Shown: positions 30,517 through 39,756 of the stretch, piece by piece
How the letters are laid out: every line of letters starts with the position of its first letter
Numbering within the stretch: the stretch's first letter is position 1
DNA from: Ferranicluibacter rubi
GTDB taxonomy: Bacteria > Pseudomonadota > Alphaproteobacteria > Rhizobiales > Rhizobiaceae
Direction of reading: 5' to 3'
NCBI RefSeq assembly: GCF_011603255.1
Contig: NZ_JAANCM010000009.1
Coordinates: 62,001-126,000, forward strand
DNA length: 64,000 nucleotides
Made by a program: the position numbers and the translations under genes
Notes under the pieces: generated by a model
What the model was told of the DNA's origin: nothing
Seen by the model: the letters and a program-made list of their open reading frames with translations, nothing else
The model's database searches: none

Positions 30517-32358
30517 TTATTCTGCAGCAGGGGGAGAACCTTCCGTTGCAAGAGCCGTATCAGCGGTTGCCGGCAGGCGCGCGCGCAGGAAGGCTTCTAT
30601 GTCCCGCGTCCCCATGGGGCGGGCGAGGGCATACCCCTGCAGGACGTCACACCCCATCGTCCGGAGCAGATCGATCTGCGCCTGCGTCTCGACGCCTTCC
30701 GCAACGATCTCGATATCGAGCGCATGGCCCATTTCGATGATCGCGGCGATCAGGCGACGATGGCGTTCGCCGCGTGTCAGCGGGGCGATGAGCGCCCGAT
30801 CGATCTTCAGCCGCTTCGGGTGAAGTGTGGTCAGCCCGAGGACGGAGGCGTGGCCTGTACCGAAGTCGTCGATCTCGATGGCGATACCGGCTTTGCGGAT
30901 GCGATCGATGGCTTTGGACATCTCGTCGTCGAGGGCGTCGAGGAAGATCGATTCGAGCATTTCGAAAACGAAGGTGCCCTTGGGGAAACTCTGCGTCGGG
31001 AAGGACGCGAGCAGCTGGGGATCGAGCAGGCGGCGGGCGGAGATGTTGACGGACATGCGGGGGACATCGAGCCCTTCGAGCCTCCAGCGCAGAAAGTCCG
31101 CGCAGGCTTTCTCCGCCAGAGACCGGTCGATGCGCCACATCACGTCGATATCTTCGGCGATCTTCAGAAACCGGTCCGGTGCGAGGACGCCGTGCTCGGG
31201 ATGCTGCCAGCGCGCCAGAGTTTCGACACCGCTGATCTCGAGCGTCTTTGCATCGAACTGCAGCTGGTAAAACGGCATGAAAGCGTCGTCGTCCAGCCCG
31301 CGCAGGATGTCGTCGGCTGTCTGTTTGATCGCGCGGTTTCGATTCTCCAGCTCTGCCGTGAAGAGAACGGTGCGGCTGCCCTTCTGCGCCTTGGCAGAGG
31401 ATAGGGCGATCGCGGCGTTGATCAGCGCCTGGCGTCCGTCCACATCGTCGCCGGTCCGGGAAAGCCCGATGCTGACGCCACAGCGACAGAGGTGGCCGTC
31501 GCAGGGGATGGGTGCTTCCAGGATGCGTATGACCTCCTCTGCGATCTGCGCCGCATTCTCCGAGCGCTCGCCGGCCCCCAGCACGAGTGCGAACTCGTCG
31601 CCTCCGATGCGCGCAAGCCACTCGTCGTGAAAACGCAAACTTTCCAGCAGACCGGCCACGTGGACGATGGCAGCGTCACCCGCCCTATGGCCGAGCGTAT
31701 CGTTGATCTCCTTGAAGCGGGAGAGGTCGATATGCAGGATGGCGTGGGCGGGACGAGGACCGTCCGGGGGTGCCGGGAGGCTATCCAGCCAGCGCAGGAG
31801 AGCGTGCCGGTTCGCAAGGCCCGTCAGCTGGTCCTGCAGGGCGCGACGCTCGATCTCGCGCCAGGCGCTCTCCAGTGCCTCGTACCGGGTTTCGGACAGC
31901 GTGCGGGCCTGTTCGAGGCTCTGCTGCAGCATGACGTCTTCCGTCACATCCCAATTGGCGCCGAGCAGCCGGTGGTGGCCTTTACCGTCGCGGAACGTCA
32001 CCGAGCGGGAGTGGAGGTAGCGAACCTCGCCATCAGGCCGGATGATCCGGAACGCATTGAAGAAGGGTTCCCCGGAGGCGATTCCCGCATTGATCGTCGC
32101 CCAGGTTCGATCGCGGTCTTCGGGATGGAGGGTCTTTTCGAGCAGATCGCCCTCATCTTCGTCGGGCCGGTCGCCGTAGCCGAAGATCTGCATGAGGACG
32201 GCATCGCGCGTGACACGGCCTGTCTCCAGATCCGCATCGAACACGCCGATCTTGGAAACATCGAGTGCGAGCCTCAAGCGCCGGGAAACGTCGTCCGGCG
32301 GAACCATGTCGAGAGGAGCGCTGTCGCTCTGGCTGCCAGGTTCGCTCGTCACATCCAC
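30517..32358 (-). CDS. PAS-GGDEF-EAL cyclic-di-GMP signalling protein
   Basis: 613 residues. A PAS domain (about 25-145, with FRIIRPDGEVRYLHSRSVTF) precedes a short helix, then a GGDEF diguanylate cyclase domain with intact RIGGDEFAL (GGDEF 252-256) and an EAL phosphodiesterase domain. In the latter the signature is ETL (379-381) and the metal/catalytic motifs NISARR, IDDFGTG and EGVET are kept. Both output domains could therefore be active, making or degrading cyclic-di-GMP depending on the PAS signal. There are no membrane segments. Start taken as GTG 32358; ATG 32307 is possible. A PilZ receptor gene lies nearby. Confidence 0.92.
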   Translation of the reverse strand: MDVTSEPGSQSDSAPLDMVPPDDVSRRLRLALDVSKIGVFDADLETGRVTRDAVLMQIFGYGDRPDEDEGDLLEKTLHPEDRDRTWATINAGIASGEPFFNAFRIIRPDGEVRYLHSRSVTFRDGKGHHRLLGANWDVTEDVMLQQSLEQARTLSETRYEALESAWREIERRALQDQLTGLANRHALLRWLDSLPAPPDGPRPAHAILHIDLSRFKEINDTLGHRAGDAAIVHVAGLLESLRFHDEWLARIGGDEFALVLGAGERSENAAQIAEEVIRILEAPIPCDGHLCRCGVSIGLSRTGDDVDGRQALINAAIALSSAKAQKGSRTVLFTAELENRNRAIKQTADDILRGLDDDAFMPFYQLQFDAKTLEISGVETLARWQHPEHGVLAPDRFLKIAEDIDVMWRIDRSLAEKACADFLRWRLEGLDVPRMSVNISARRLLDPQLLASFPTQSFPKGTFVFEMLESIFLDALDDEMSKAIDRIRKAGIAIEIDDFGTGHASVLGLTTLHPKRLKIDRALIAPLTRGERHRRLIAAIIEMGHALDIEIVAEGVETQAQIDLLRTMGCDVLQGYALARPMGTRDIEAFLRARLPATADTALATEGSPPAAE

Positions 32359-32447
32359 GTCCGCCCAGCCCGGGGAGTATCGCCCGAGACAGGTTCGTCT
32401 TCAGGCACCTTTCCATCTATCAGGATTCACCCAGATATACGGGTAAG

Positions 32448-33005
32448 TCAAGGCTTTAGGCGGCTGAGAAACTGGGCGAAGACCATCGTGCCCTCGGGCC
32501 ACGGTCCGTGGCCCGATTCAGCGTTGAGATGACCCGACTCGCCTGCATCCACGAGCGTAGAGCCCCAGGCATTGGCAATGTCGCCGGCATGCTCGTAGGA
32601 GCCGAAATGATCGTTGCGGCTGGCGACGATCATGGAGGGAAAGGGAAGCGGGTCGCGCGGGTAAGGTCCGAACGTCATCAGATGCTTCGGTCGGATTTTC
32701 GGGTTTTCGACATCCGGTGGAGCGACGAAGAAGGCGCCGGCGATCTTGTGCTGGTTTTCCTTGGAAATGGCATGAACGGCCGTGGCGACGCCGAGGGAAT
32801 GCGCGACGATGACCACCGGCTTGGTTGCCGCCTCGATCTCTTCGTTCATCCGGGCGACCCAGTCCTCGCGCACGGGCTTCACCCACTCCGCCTGTTCGAC
32901 GCGGCGTGCCGAGGCGAGCTTGCTTTCCCAGCGGGTCTGCCAGTGGCCGGGACCGGAGTTGGTATATCCGGGGACGATGAGGATGTCTGCTTCCGAGGCT
33001 TTCAT
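32448..33005 (-). CDS. RBBP9/YdeN-family serine hydrolase
   Basis: 185 residues of alpha/beta-hydrolase fold: ILIVPGYTNSGPGHWQTRWE at the N-terminus, nucleophile elbow AHSLG near residue 68, an acid in SRNDHFGSYEHAG and the catalytic His in GESGHLNAESG. The family contains small serine hydrolases of mostly unknown substrate. It lies between the PilZ gene and the GGDEF-EAL gene on the same strand with short gaps. Confidence 0.88.
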   Translation of the reverse strand: MKASEADILIVPGYTNSGPGHWQTRWESKLASARRVEQAEWVKPVREDWVARMNEEIEAATKPVVIVAHSLGVATAVHAISKENQHKIAGAFFVAPPDVENPKIRPKHLMTFGPYPRDPLPFPSMIVASRNDHFGSYEHAGDIANAWGSTLVDAGESGHLNAESGHGPWPEGTMVFAQFLSRLKP

Positions 33006-33090
33006 GATGTCGCGATGTGCGGTGGCAAACCTTCGTTGTCAAGACCTGAGGCCGTCAGGCACCGCGTTTGGGGCATGTTGCGAGCGTCAC

Positions 33091-33393
33091 CTATCGGAAA
33101 AGTTTATAGTAGGAGGCAATTTTGGCGCTGGTGTTCGAGGAGGTCATCAGGCGAACGCCGATCTGATCGCCGCGGGCCCACTGCACCATGCCGTTCATGC
33201 GTCCGAGTTCTTCGGTGTCGATGACGACCGCCTGGCCCTGCGTTGCCTTGATATCGTAGGCCAATTGCAGGTTCATGCCAGCATCAGACAGATCGACCAC
33301 GGTTCCGGTGCTCGTCTTGTCCCGGCAGGTGACGCGCCCCGTCAGCTTGACGCGGGACCGCGCTTCTCGTTCCATACCTATTTGTGCCGGCAT
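33091..33393 (-). CDS. single-domain PilZ protein (cyclic-di-GMP receptor)
   Basis: 100 residues: the arginine cluster EREARSRVKLTGRV (c-di-GMP-contacting RxxxR region) and the second motif VVDLSDAGMNLQL (D/N-x-S-x-x-G) of PilZ are both present. Such proteins bind cyclic-di-GMP and modulate motility, exopolysaccharide or transcription by protein contact. I choose ATG 33393 because GGGGGAG precedes it by ten bases; ATG 33420 has no such site. It is two genes upstream of the GGDEF-EAL protein on the same strand and likely part of the same signalling unit. Confidence 0.85.
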   Translation of the reverse strand: MPAQIGMEREARSRVKLTGRVTCRDKTSTGTVVDLSDAGMNLQLAYDIKATQGQAVVIDTEELGRMNGMVQWARGDQIGVRLMTSSNTSAKIASYYKLFR

Positions 33394-33470
33394 GTCGGTT
33401 TTGCTCCCCCTCGTCTGCATGTTAGCTGCAGTTAACAAAGTATCGGGAAGCATTCACCAAAGTCTTGCGC

Positions 33471-33504
33471 GGAACGATCGCATTCTAGCGAATGCGATCG
33501 TTCC
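33471..33504 (-). terminator. 15-base-pair perfect hairpin after purB
   Basis: GGAACGATCGCATTC (33471-33485) and GAATGCGATCGTTCC (33490-33504) form a perfect stem with a TAGC loop, 33 bases past the purB stop. No T-run follows on either strand, so it may be a rho-independent-like mRNA end, a protein site, or both. Confidence 0.5.
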
Positions 33505-33536
33505 GGCGATTTCGGAGCGGATCTGCGTGAGGCGGA

Positions 33537-34838
33537 TCAGCCGAAGACGCGACGGAAGATCGTGTCCACATGCTTGGTGTGATAGCCGAGGTCGAACTTC
33601 TCGCGGATGTCGGCTTCCGGCAGGTAACCCCGGACCTCTTCGTCGGCGAGCAGCTCTTCCAGGAAGTCCTTGCCCTGTTCCCACACACGCATCGCATTGC
33701 GCTGGACGAGGCGATAGGCGTCCTCGCGCGAGGCGCCGGCCTGGGTGAGGGCGAGGAGAACGCGCTGCGAATGGACGAGGCCCCGGAACTTGTTGAGGTT
33801 GCCCATCATGTTGTCGGGGTAGATCAGCAGCTTGTCGATGACATTGGTCAGGCGGGCGAGGGCGAAATCGAGCGTCACCGTCGCGTCCGGGCCGATCATG
33901 CGCTCGACGGAGGAGTGCGAGATGTCGCGCTCGTGCCAGAGGGCGACATTTTCCATGGCGGGAATCGAGAAGGCGCGCACCATGCGGGCGAGGCCTGTCA
34001 GGTTTTCGGTCAGCACCGGGTTGCGCTTGTGCGGCATGGCCGACGAGCCCTTCTGGCCCGGCGAAAAATACTCCTCGGCTTCCAGAACTTCCGTGCGCTG
34101 CAGATGGCGGATTTCGGTCGCAACGCGCTCGACCGACGACGCGATGACGCCGAGGATGGCGAAGTACATGGCGTGGCGATCGCGCGGGATGACCTGCGTG
34201 GACACCGGTTCCGGCTTCAGGCCGAGGGCCGCAGCCACATGTTCCTCGACGCGCGGGTCGATGTTGGCGAAGGTGCCGACGGCACCGGAGATGGCGCAGG
34301 TGGCAATTTCTTCCCGGGCGGCGACGAGGCGGGCACGGCAGCGCTCGAACTCGGCATAGGCCAGCGCCAGCTTCACGCCGAAGGTGGTGGGCTCGGCGTG
34401 GATACCGTGCGAGCGGCCGATGGTGACCGTATCCTTGTGCTCGAAGGCGCGGCGCTTCAGGGCCTCCAGCAGGCGGTCCATATCGGCCAGCAGCAGGTCC
34501 GTCGCCTTGACGAGCTGGACGCTGAAGCAGGTGTCGAGCACGTCCGACGACGTCATGCCCTGATGGACGAAGCGGGCGTCCGGGCCGACGATTTCGGCGA
34601 GATGCGTGAGGAAGGCGATGACGTCGTGCTTGGTGACGGCTTCGATCTCATCGATCCGGTCGACGTCGAACGTGGCTGCGCCACCCTTTTCCCAGATGGT
34701 GCGTGCGGCCTCCTTGGGGATGACGCCGAGATCGGCGAGCGCGTCACACGCATGCGCCTCGATTTCGAACCAGATGCGGAACTTGGTTTCGGGCGACCAG
34801 ATGGCGACCATTTCCGGACGGGAATAGCGGGGGATCAT
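33537..34838 (-). CDS. purB: adenylosuccinate lyase
   Basis: 433 residues. It releases fumarate from SAICAR and from adenylosuccinate, two steps of purine synthesis. The fumarase/aspartase superfamily signature is GSSAMPHKRNP near residue 263, and the catalytic His region TIGRSHGIHAEPTTFG near residue 139 and TSSDVLDTCF near residue 92 are intact. It opens MIPRYSRPEMVAIWSPETKF, standard for the family. It lies 3.2 kb upstream of purC on the same strand. Confidence 0.98.
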   Translation of the reverse strand: MIPRYSRPEMVAIWSPETKFRIWFEIEAHACDALADLGVIPKEAARTIWEKGGAATFDVDRIDEIEAVTKHDVIAFLTHLAEIVGPDARFVHQGMTSSDVLDTCFSVQLVKATDLLLADMDRLLEALKRRAFEHKDTVTIGRSHGIHAEPTTFGVKLALAYAEFERCRARLVAAREEIATCAISGAVGTFANIDPRVEEHVAAALGLKPEPVSTQVIPRDRHAMYFAILGVIASSVERVATEIRHLQRTEVLEAEEYFSPGQKGSSAMPHKRNPVLTENLTGLARMVRAFSIPAMENVALWHERDISHSSVERMIGPDATVTLDFALARLTNVIDKLLIYPDNMMGNLNKFRGLVHSQRVLLALTQAGASREDAYRLVQRNAMRVWEQGKDFLEELLADEEVRGYLPEADIREKFDLGYHTKHVDTIFRRVFG

Positions 34839-34899
34839 CGGCTGTCAGCTTTCTCTCGGATATCGTTGGCCGAGCCTCTATCAAAGATGTCCGGCAAGC

Positions 34900-35481
34900 T
34901 CAACGCCGAAGGGTGTTTCCGCGCCCGTGCTCATCGTCCCGTGTCAGCCACAAGCTCATGCCGAGAAGTGCGGGAAGTCCTATCGGCAGATAGAGCCGGA
35001 CGCCCATGACGATGAACTGGTAGACGGCGCCCGCACTGGTGAAGGCGAACTGGTAGAACCAGATGCGAGTGGCGAAGGGTGCGTGCCAGCGGGAGAAGAA
35101 CAGGCGATACTGCATGGCGAACAGAAAAGCCGTCATGCCGATCGTCAGAAGGGTCAGGCAAAGGAACGTGCAGGCAAAGCGTGTTTCGGCGCGCTGGCCG
35201 AGCGAAAGTGCCCGCGAGACGAAGATGCTGATCGGCAATGCGAGCATGCCGCCGACGAAATAGAGGACCAGAACCGACACGGTGTGGCCCGTTCCGGCGC
35301 GCCCGTGCAGGAACAGGGAGGCGAAGGCGCAGAGCGACATCAGGAGCCCCCAGACCGGCGCGAGGAGCAGGTGGCGCGTTGCACCCTGCCAGCCGGCGCG
35401 CAACCGGTCTGCGACCGTCCTGCCGAGGCTCGGACGTGGGGCGACTGTCGGCAGCCGCGGCGGGCCGCCGTCGCTGGTCAT
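34900..35481 (-). CDS. inner-membrane protein coupled to rpe (unknown function)
   Basis: 193 residues with about four membrane segments (from [20 protein letters not shown] around residue 40, [40 protein letters not shown], and the C-terminal [20 protein letters not shown]). No recognised domain. The ATG overlaps the rpe stop (ATGA), so the two are translated together; purB follows on the same strand 61 bases later. The N-terminus is a short proline/arginine-rich cytoplasmic tail. Confidence 0.78.
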   Translation of the reverse strand: MTSDGGPPRLPTVAPRPSLGRTVADRLRAGWQGATRHLLLAPVWGLLMSLCAFASLFLHGRAGTGHTVSVLVLYFVGGMLALPISIFVSRALSLGQRAETRFACTFLCLTLLTIGMTAFLFAMQYRLFFSRWHAPFATRIWFYQFAFTSAGAVYQFIVMGVRLYLPIGLPALLGMSLWLTRDDEHGRGNTLRR

Positions 35482-36155
35482 CCGCGACCGCCTTCCGCAA
35501 GCGTACGGAGCTTCTCGATCGCCGTGCGATAGGCCTCGGGCGAGCCGCCGCCATAGATCGCGGATCCCGCGACGAAAACGTTTGCGCCGGCAGCAGCGGC
35601 TGTTGCAATCGTCGCCTCGGTGATGCCGCCATCGACCTGGATGTCGATCGGCCGGTCGCCGATCAGGCTGCGGACCCGGCGGATCTTGTCGAGGGTCGGC
35701 TCCACGAATTTCTGGCCGCCGAAGCCGGGATTGACGGTCATCACCAGCACGAGATCCACCGTATCGAGCAGGTATTCGACGGTGGCTTCCGGCGTTGCCG
35801 GGTTGATGGCGACGCCGGCCTTCTTGCCGAGGTTGCGGATCGTCTGGAGCGAGCGGTGCAGGTGTGGCCCGGCCTCGGCATGTACGGTGATGCTGTCGCA
35901 TCCGGCCTTGGCGAACGCTTCGAGATAGGGATCGGCGGGAGAAATCATCAAGTGGCAGTCGAAGGGAGCGTCCGTGATGGGACGCAGAGCTTTCACGACA
36001 TCCGGGCCGAAGGTGATGTTGGGCACGAAATGGCCGTCCATCACGTCGAGATGCACCCAATCAGCACCGGCGACCACGACGTCGCGCACCTCTTCACCGA
36101 GCCGCGAGAAATCGGAAGCGAGAATGGACGGGGCGATACGAATGGGAAGCGGCAT
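35478..36155 (-). CDS. rpe: ribulose-phosphate 3-epimerase
   Basis: 225 residues, TIM barrel, interconverting ribulose 5-phosphate and xylulose 5-phosphate in the pentose phosphate pathway. Signatures are [49 protein letters not shown] and [11 protein letters not shown], with metal-binding Asp/His residues present. The start ATG 36155 is preceded by GGAG eight bases upstream; an in-frame TTG at 36161 is not needed. Coupled to a downstream membrane-protein gene. Confidence 0.97.
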   Translation of the reverse strand: MPLPIRIAPSILASDFSRLGEEVRDVVVAGADWVHLDVMDGHFVPNITFGPDVVKALRPITDAPFDCHLMISPADPYLEAFAKAGCDSITVHAEAGPHLHRSLQTIRNLGKKAGVAINPATPEATVEYLLDTVDLVLVMTVNPGFGGQKFVEPTLDKIRRVRSLIGDRPIDIQVDGGITEATIATAAAAGANVFVAGSAIYGGGSPEAYRTAIEKLRTLAEGGRG

Positions 36156-36287
36156 GCTCAAATCTCCGGGACGCGTTTCCGTCGCTTCGACGCAAGGAAA
36201 ACGGCTGCATCATCTCTCCCTGAACCGATTCCGGTCCGAGTGCCGATGCAGTAGCATTGGTGGACGGGAGCGGCAATGTCGGGGCTC

Positions 36288-37307
36288 TCAGGGCGATGTG
36301 GGCCGCAGGTCGCGCCAGCACGGCTTGATATCGCCTTCGGCCGGTGTCGCATCATGTACGCCGCGCGCGATCGCCCGTGCCATCGTGGCGGCGGCGGCGG
36401 CGCAGAGGCTGAGAAAATCCGCAGGGCTGAGATTGCCGGGCCGTCTGCCCGTCGAGACGGCAAAGATCAGATCGCCATCGAGAGGGGTATGCGACGGCCA
36501 GAGCGCGCGGGAGAACCCGTCATGCGCCGCGACGGCGAGGCGCTTGGCTTCGGCTTTCGTCAGGGAGACATCCGTGGCGATGACGGCGATGGTCGTATTG
36601 GCCATCGGCGTGACGGCATCGAGCTTGGTGCGGATGGCCGTCGCGTTGGCCGGCAGGGGCATGGGCAGGCCCCGTCCGCCGAACTCGTCGTCCAGCTCGA
36701 AGGGGGCCGCCCAGAAGCAGGCGGTGTCGCCGACGGTCGCGGAGCCGAGCGGGTTGACGGCGGCAAGCGCGCCGACGGTGATGCCGTTCGCAAGGACGGT
36801 CGATGCGGTACCGAGGCCGCCCTTGACGGTGGCGGTGTTTGCGCCCGTGCCGGCACCGATGGTTCCGGTCGCGACGTCGCTTGTGGCGGCCATGGCGGCT
36901 GTGTAGCCGAGGTCGCGATAGGGCGCATAGGTGCCCCAATTCTTGTCGCCACCATTGTTGAGGTCGAACAGGATGGCGGCCGGGACGATCGGCACGATGG
37001 CGGGACCGACTTTCAGCCCACGGCCCATCGCGCGGAGGGCGGCCTGCACGCCCGATGCGGCATCGAGGCCGAAGGCGGAGCCGCCGGCAAGGCAGATCGC
37101 ATCGACGGTCTGCACGCTGTTATGAGGCTCCAGCAGGTCGGTTTCGCGCGTGCCGGGCGAGCCCCCGATGATCGAGACGGCGGCAACGGCCGGGGGATCG
37201 CAGAGGATGGCGGTCACGCCGGATTTCAGCCGGTCGTCCTGCGCATGGCCGACCGTGAGCCCGGGAACATCGGTCAGCGCATTTCGTGGCCCACGTTGCA
37301 TCGTCAT
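36288..37307 (-). CDS. P1-family (DmpA-like) self-cleaving peptidase
   Basis: 339 residues, N-terminal-nucleophile fold family P1 (DmpA, NylC relatives). ALTDVPGLTVGHAQDDRL at the start, AICLAGGSAFGLDAASGV near residue 80, GTIGAGTGANTATVKGGLGT near residue 160 and VGDTACFWAAPFELDD-type sequence are typical. These enzymes cut themselves into two chains and then act on D-amino-acid, beta-amino-acid or cyclic amide substrates. The start ATG 37307 has GAGGG upstream. It begins ten bases after a periplasmic binding-protein gene on the same strand, suggesting uptake and hydrolysis of a related compound. Confidence 0.88.
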   Translation of the reverse strand: MTMQRGPRNALTDVPGLTVGHAQDDRLKSGVTAILCDPPAVAAVSIIGGSPGTRETDLLEPHNSVQTVDAICLAGGSAFGLDAASGVQAALRAMGRGLKVGPAIVPIVPAAILFDLNNGGDKNWGTYAPYRDLGYTAAMAATSDVATGTIGAGTGANTATVKGGLGTASTVLANGITVGALAAVNPLGSATVGDTACFWAAPFELDDEFGGRGLPMPLPANATAIRTKLDAVTPMANTTIAVIATDVSLTKAEAKRLAVAAHDGFSRALWPSHTPLDGDLIFAVSTGRRPGNLSPADFLSLCAAAAATMARAIARGVHDATPAEGDIKPCWRDLRPTSP

Positions 37308-37317
37308 GTCGCGGCCC

Positions 37318-38403
37318 TCATTCGCCCGGCGGCGGCGCATCCACGAAGCGGCCTTGGCGCCATTCCATCAGCCTGTAGGGATTGTCCGCGAGTTCGTGGC
37401 CGGCATCGATCCGGATGGTTCCGATGACGGTGGGATAGGGCGCTTTTGGCAGTGCATCGGCCAGCGGCGTGCCGTCCTTCAGCGCGCGGTCCTTCGCCTG
37501 CTCAGCCAAGGTCATCGCGGCGAAGGCGGGCAGGGCATAGCCGTCGGGCACGATATTGGCGGCGCGCATCGCCGCCGCGGTGGCGGTCGCCTCTGGCAGG
37601 GTCGCGGCTTCCGGCAATGTGACGGCGAGGACGCCGTCTGCCAGTGGAACCGGCTGGTCGGCCGCATCCAGCGCTTCGCCGCCCAGGAGCGTCAGCGGGA
37701 GTTTTTCGCTGCGGGCGTCTCGCGCGATGATCGCGGCGTCGCTCCGGTCGCCACCGATCAGAACATGGGTCGCCCCGCTGCGGGCGAGGCGGCGCACGAG
37801 ACTGATCTGCTGCTCCTGCGCCGGGCGGTAGGTATCGGTGAAGACGGGCGTCAGGCCCGTCTCGGCCAGAGCCGACCGCACGCCTTCCACGAGGTCGCGC
37901 CCATGGATCGTGCCGTCGTCGATCAGAGCGAGAGGCTCGCCCTTCCAGCGCTCGATGATGATGCTCGCGATCTTTTCGGCTTCCCTGCGGGCGTTCGGCA
38001 CCAGCCGGTAGAACGGCCAGTTGTTCTTGCGCGCATCTTCCATGAGGATATCGGAGCGGACGCTCAGGGTGACGGCGGGGATGCCGGTGCCGGCAAGCGT
38101 CGGCAGGACGGCTTCGAGGCTCTCGGTGCAGAGGAAGCCGACCAGTGCCTCGGCGCCCGCCGCAGCGACGGCGGCCTTCAAGGTCTCGGCATCGTTAGCC
38201 TCGCAGGTTTCGGGAATGGCGACGACCTCGGAGCCGCGGGCCTCCGCCTGGAACCGCGCGCCTTCTAGAACCTGCCGTCCAAGCAGAGCGAGCGGGCCTT
38301 CGACGGGGGCGACGACGCCGACCTTCAGCCCGGCAGCGGCGGCACCGGATGCCATGCCGGCGGCGAGTGCGAAAGCAGGAATGAGAACGAGGACGCGGGA
38401 CAT
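37318..38403 (-). CDS. branched-chain amino acid-type ABC substrate-binding protein
   Basis: 361 residues; a signal peptide (RVLVLIPAFALAAGMASGAA) then a type I periplasmic-binding fold beginning LKVGVVAPVEGPLALLGRQV, with GIPAVTLSVRSDILMED and LIGGDRSDAAIIARDA typical of the LivK/COG0683 family. It would present a small amino-acid-like ligand to an ABC permease, but no permease or ATPase gene is adjacent, so the transporter must be encoded elsewhere or the protein acts as a sensor. Followed by the P1 peptidase gene. Confidence 0.88.
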   Translation of the reverse strand: MSRVLVLIPAFALAAGMASGAAAAGLKVGVVAPVEGPLALLGRQVLEGARFQAEARGSEVVAIPETCEANDAETLKAAVAAAGAEALVGFLCTESLEAVLPTLAGTGIPAVTLSVRSDILMEDARKNNWPFYRLVPNARREAEKIASIIIERWKGEPLALIDDGTIHGRDLVEGVRSALAETGLTPVFTDTYRPAQEQQISLVRRLARSGATHVLIGGDRSDAAIIARDARSEKLPLTLLGGEALDAADQPVPLADGVLAVTLPEAATLPEATATAAAMRAANIVPDGYALPAFAAMTLAEQAKDRALKDGTPLADALPKAPYPTVIGTIRIDAGHELADNPYRLMEWRQGRFVDAPPPGE

Positions 38404-38721
38404 GGATCTTTCAAGGCTCGGAGCTGACCGGGCGGGTTGGCAATGTTTGCGACGGGACGCCGGTCCTGCATGTTCGGCAATCCGGGGACGCGCGTCAAAG
38501 GAAAACGGTCGGTTCTTCCGGAGATGCCCATGTTTTGACTTTGAGAACAGGCTGGAAGGGGGCCTCCGGCTGCTCGGAGCGAAATGACGATGGCGCAAAG
38601 TGATCGCGGAAAATCCGCGGGCGGCATGGCTGAAAACCAGTGGCCCACGCACTATATCGGTCGTCTTGCGGCAACCGCCTGGCTGACGGCCTGTTCCGGT
38701 GGCACGATCAGGGATATTTCC
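38404..38721. other. 318-base divergent promoter region
   Basis: It separates the binding-protein gene (minus) from the xdhC operon (plus). The xdhC frame is open back to an ATG at 38584 with a GGAG nearby, so a 46-residue longer N-terminus cannot be fully excluded. I see no clear operator; a short inverted repeat CCGCGGATTTTCCGCGG-like sequence (on minus) lies around 38606-38622. Confidence 0.45.
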
Positions 38722-39756
38722 ATGACGAATGATGCAGATGCGCATGATCCCCTCCTGCTTGCACAGGCCTGGAGCCAGCAGGGCCGGGCGGTTGCGCTCG
38801 CCACAGTGATCGAAACGTGGGGGTCTGCGCCGCGGCCGGTCGGCAGCCACCTCGTCATCGATGAAGACGGAAATTTCGATGGTTCCGTTTCCGGTGGATG
38901 CGTGGAAGGGGCGGTGGTGACTGAAGCGGTGGACGTGGTCGCTTCGGGCGAGGCTCGTGTGCTCTCGTTCGGCGTGGCCGACGAGACGGCCTGGCAGGTC
39001 GGCCTGTCATGCGGCGGGCAGATACGGGTCCTCGTGCAGACGGTCGGCGCCGGGCTGGACCTGACGTCTCTTAGCCGGCTCAACGAACTGCATGGTCATC
39101 GGCGCGCCGTGGCTTGCCTGACCGATCTTGCGACAGGCCGCGCGCGCGTTTTCGCCGAGGGCGAGGAGGGGCCTGACGATGTCAGGGCTGCCTTCGTGAC
39201 CGGCGTGTCGCGGCTGGCCGCCGACGGGCTCTGTTTCGTCAACATCTACCGTCCGCCGCCGCGGCTCGTGATCATCGGCGCGGTGCATATCGCCCAGGCT
39301 TTGGTGCCGATGGCGGAGATGGCAGGGTTTTCCGCTCTCGTCATCGATCCCCGGACGGCCTTTGCGACGCCGGAGCGGTTCGGCGGCGTCGATCTCATTG
39401 CGGACTGGCCGGAAGACGTGCTGCCGCAACGGCCGCTCGATGCCTATACGGCGCTTGCGGCCATCACGCATGATCCGAAGATCGACGATGCCGCGTTGAA
39501 GGCAGCGCTGGAGGCCGGCTGTTTCTACGTGGGTGCTCTCGGCAGCCGGAAGACGCATGACAGGCGCGTCGAGCGCCTTCAGGCACTGGGGCTGACGCCG
39601 GAGGCCATCGCGCGCATCTCCGCGCCCATCGGGCTGAACATCGGAGCCGCGACGCCTGCGGAGATCGCGGTGTCGATTCTGGCCGATATCATTCAGGCGC
39701 TTCGAATGCGGTCTGTTGTGGAGACTGTTTCCGCTCTCGGGACGGTCGGCGCATGA
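38722..39756 (+). CDS. XdhC/CoxI-family molybdenum-enzyme maturation protein
   Basis: 344 residues. The N-terminal XdhC domain (LAQAWSQQGRAVALATVIET, then WGSAPRPVGSHLVI and GSVSGGCVEGAVV) is followed by the Rossmann-like C-terminal domain with LVIIGAVHIAQAL and YVGALGSRKTH. Proteins of this family protect and sulfurate molybdenum cofactor and insert it into xanthine-dehydrogenase/CO-dehydrogenase-type hydroxylases. The start ATG 38722 has AGGG upstream. The stop overlaps the next gene's start (ATGA). Confidence 0.92.
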   Translation: MTNDADAHDPLLLAQAWSQQGRAVALATVIETWGSAPRPVGSHLVIDEDGNFDGSVSGGCVEGAVVTEAVDVVASGEARVLSFGVADETAWQVGLSCGGQIRVLVQTVGAGLDLTSLSRLNELHGHRRAVACLTDLATGRARVFAEGEEGPDDVRAAFVTGVSRLAADGLCFVNIYRPPPRLVIIGAVHIAQALVPMAEMAGFSALVIDPRTAFATPERFGGVDLIADWPEDVLPQRPLDAYTALAAITHDPKIDDAALKAALEAGCFYVGALGSRKTHDRRVERLQALGLTPEAIARISAPIGLNIGAATPAEIAVSILADIIQALRMRSVVETVSALGTVGA

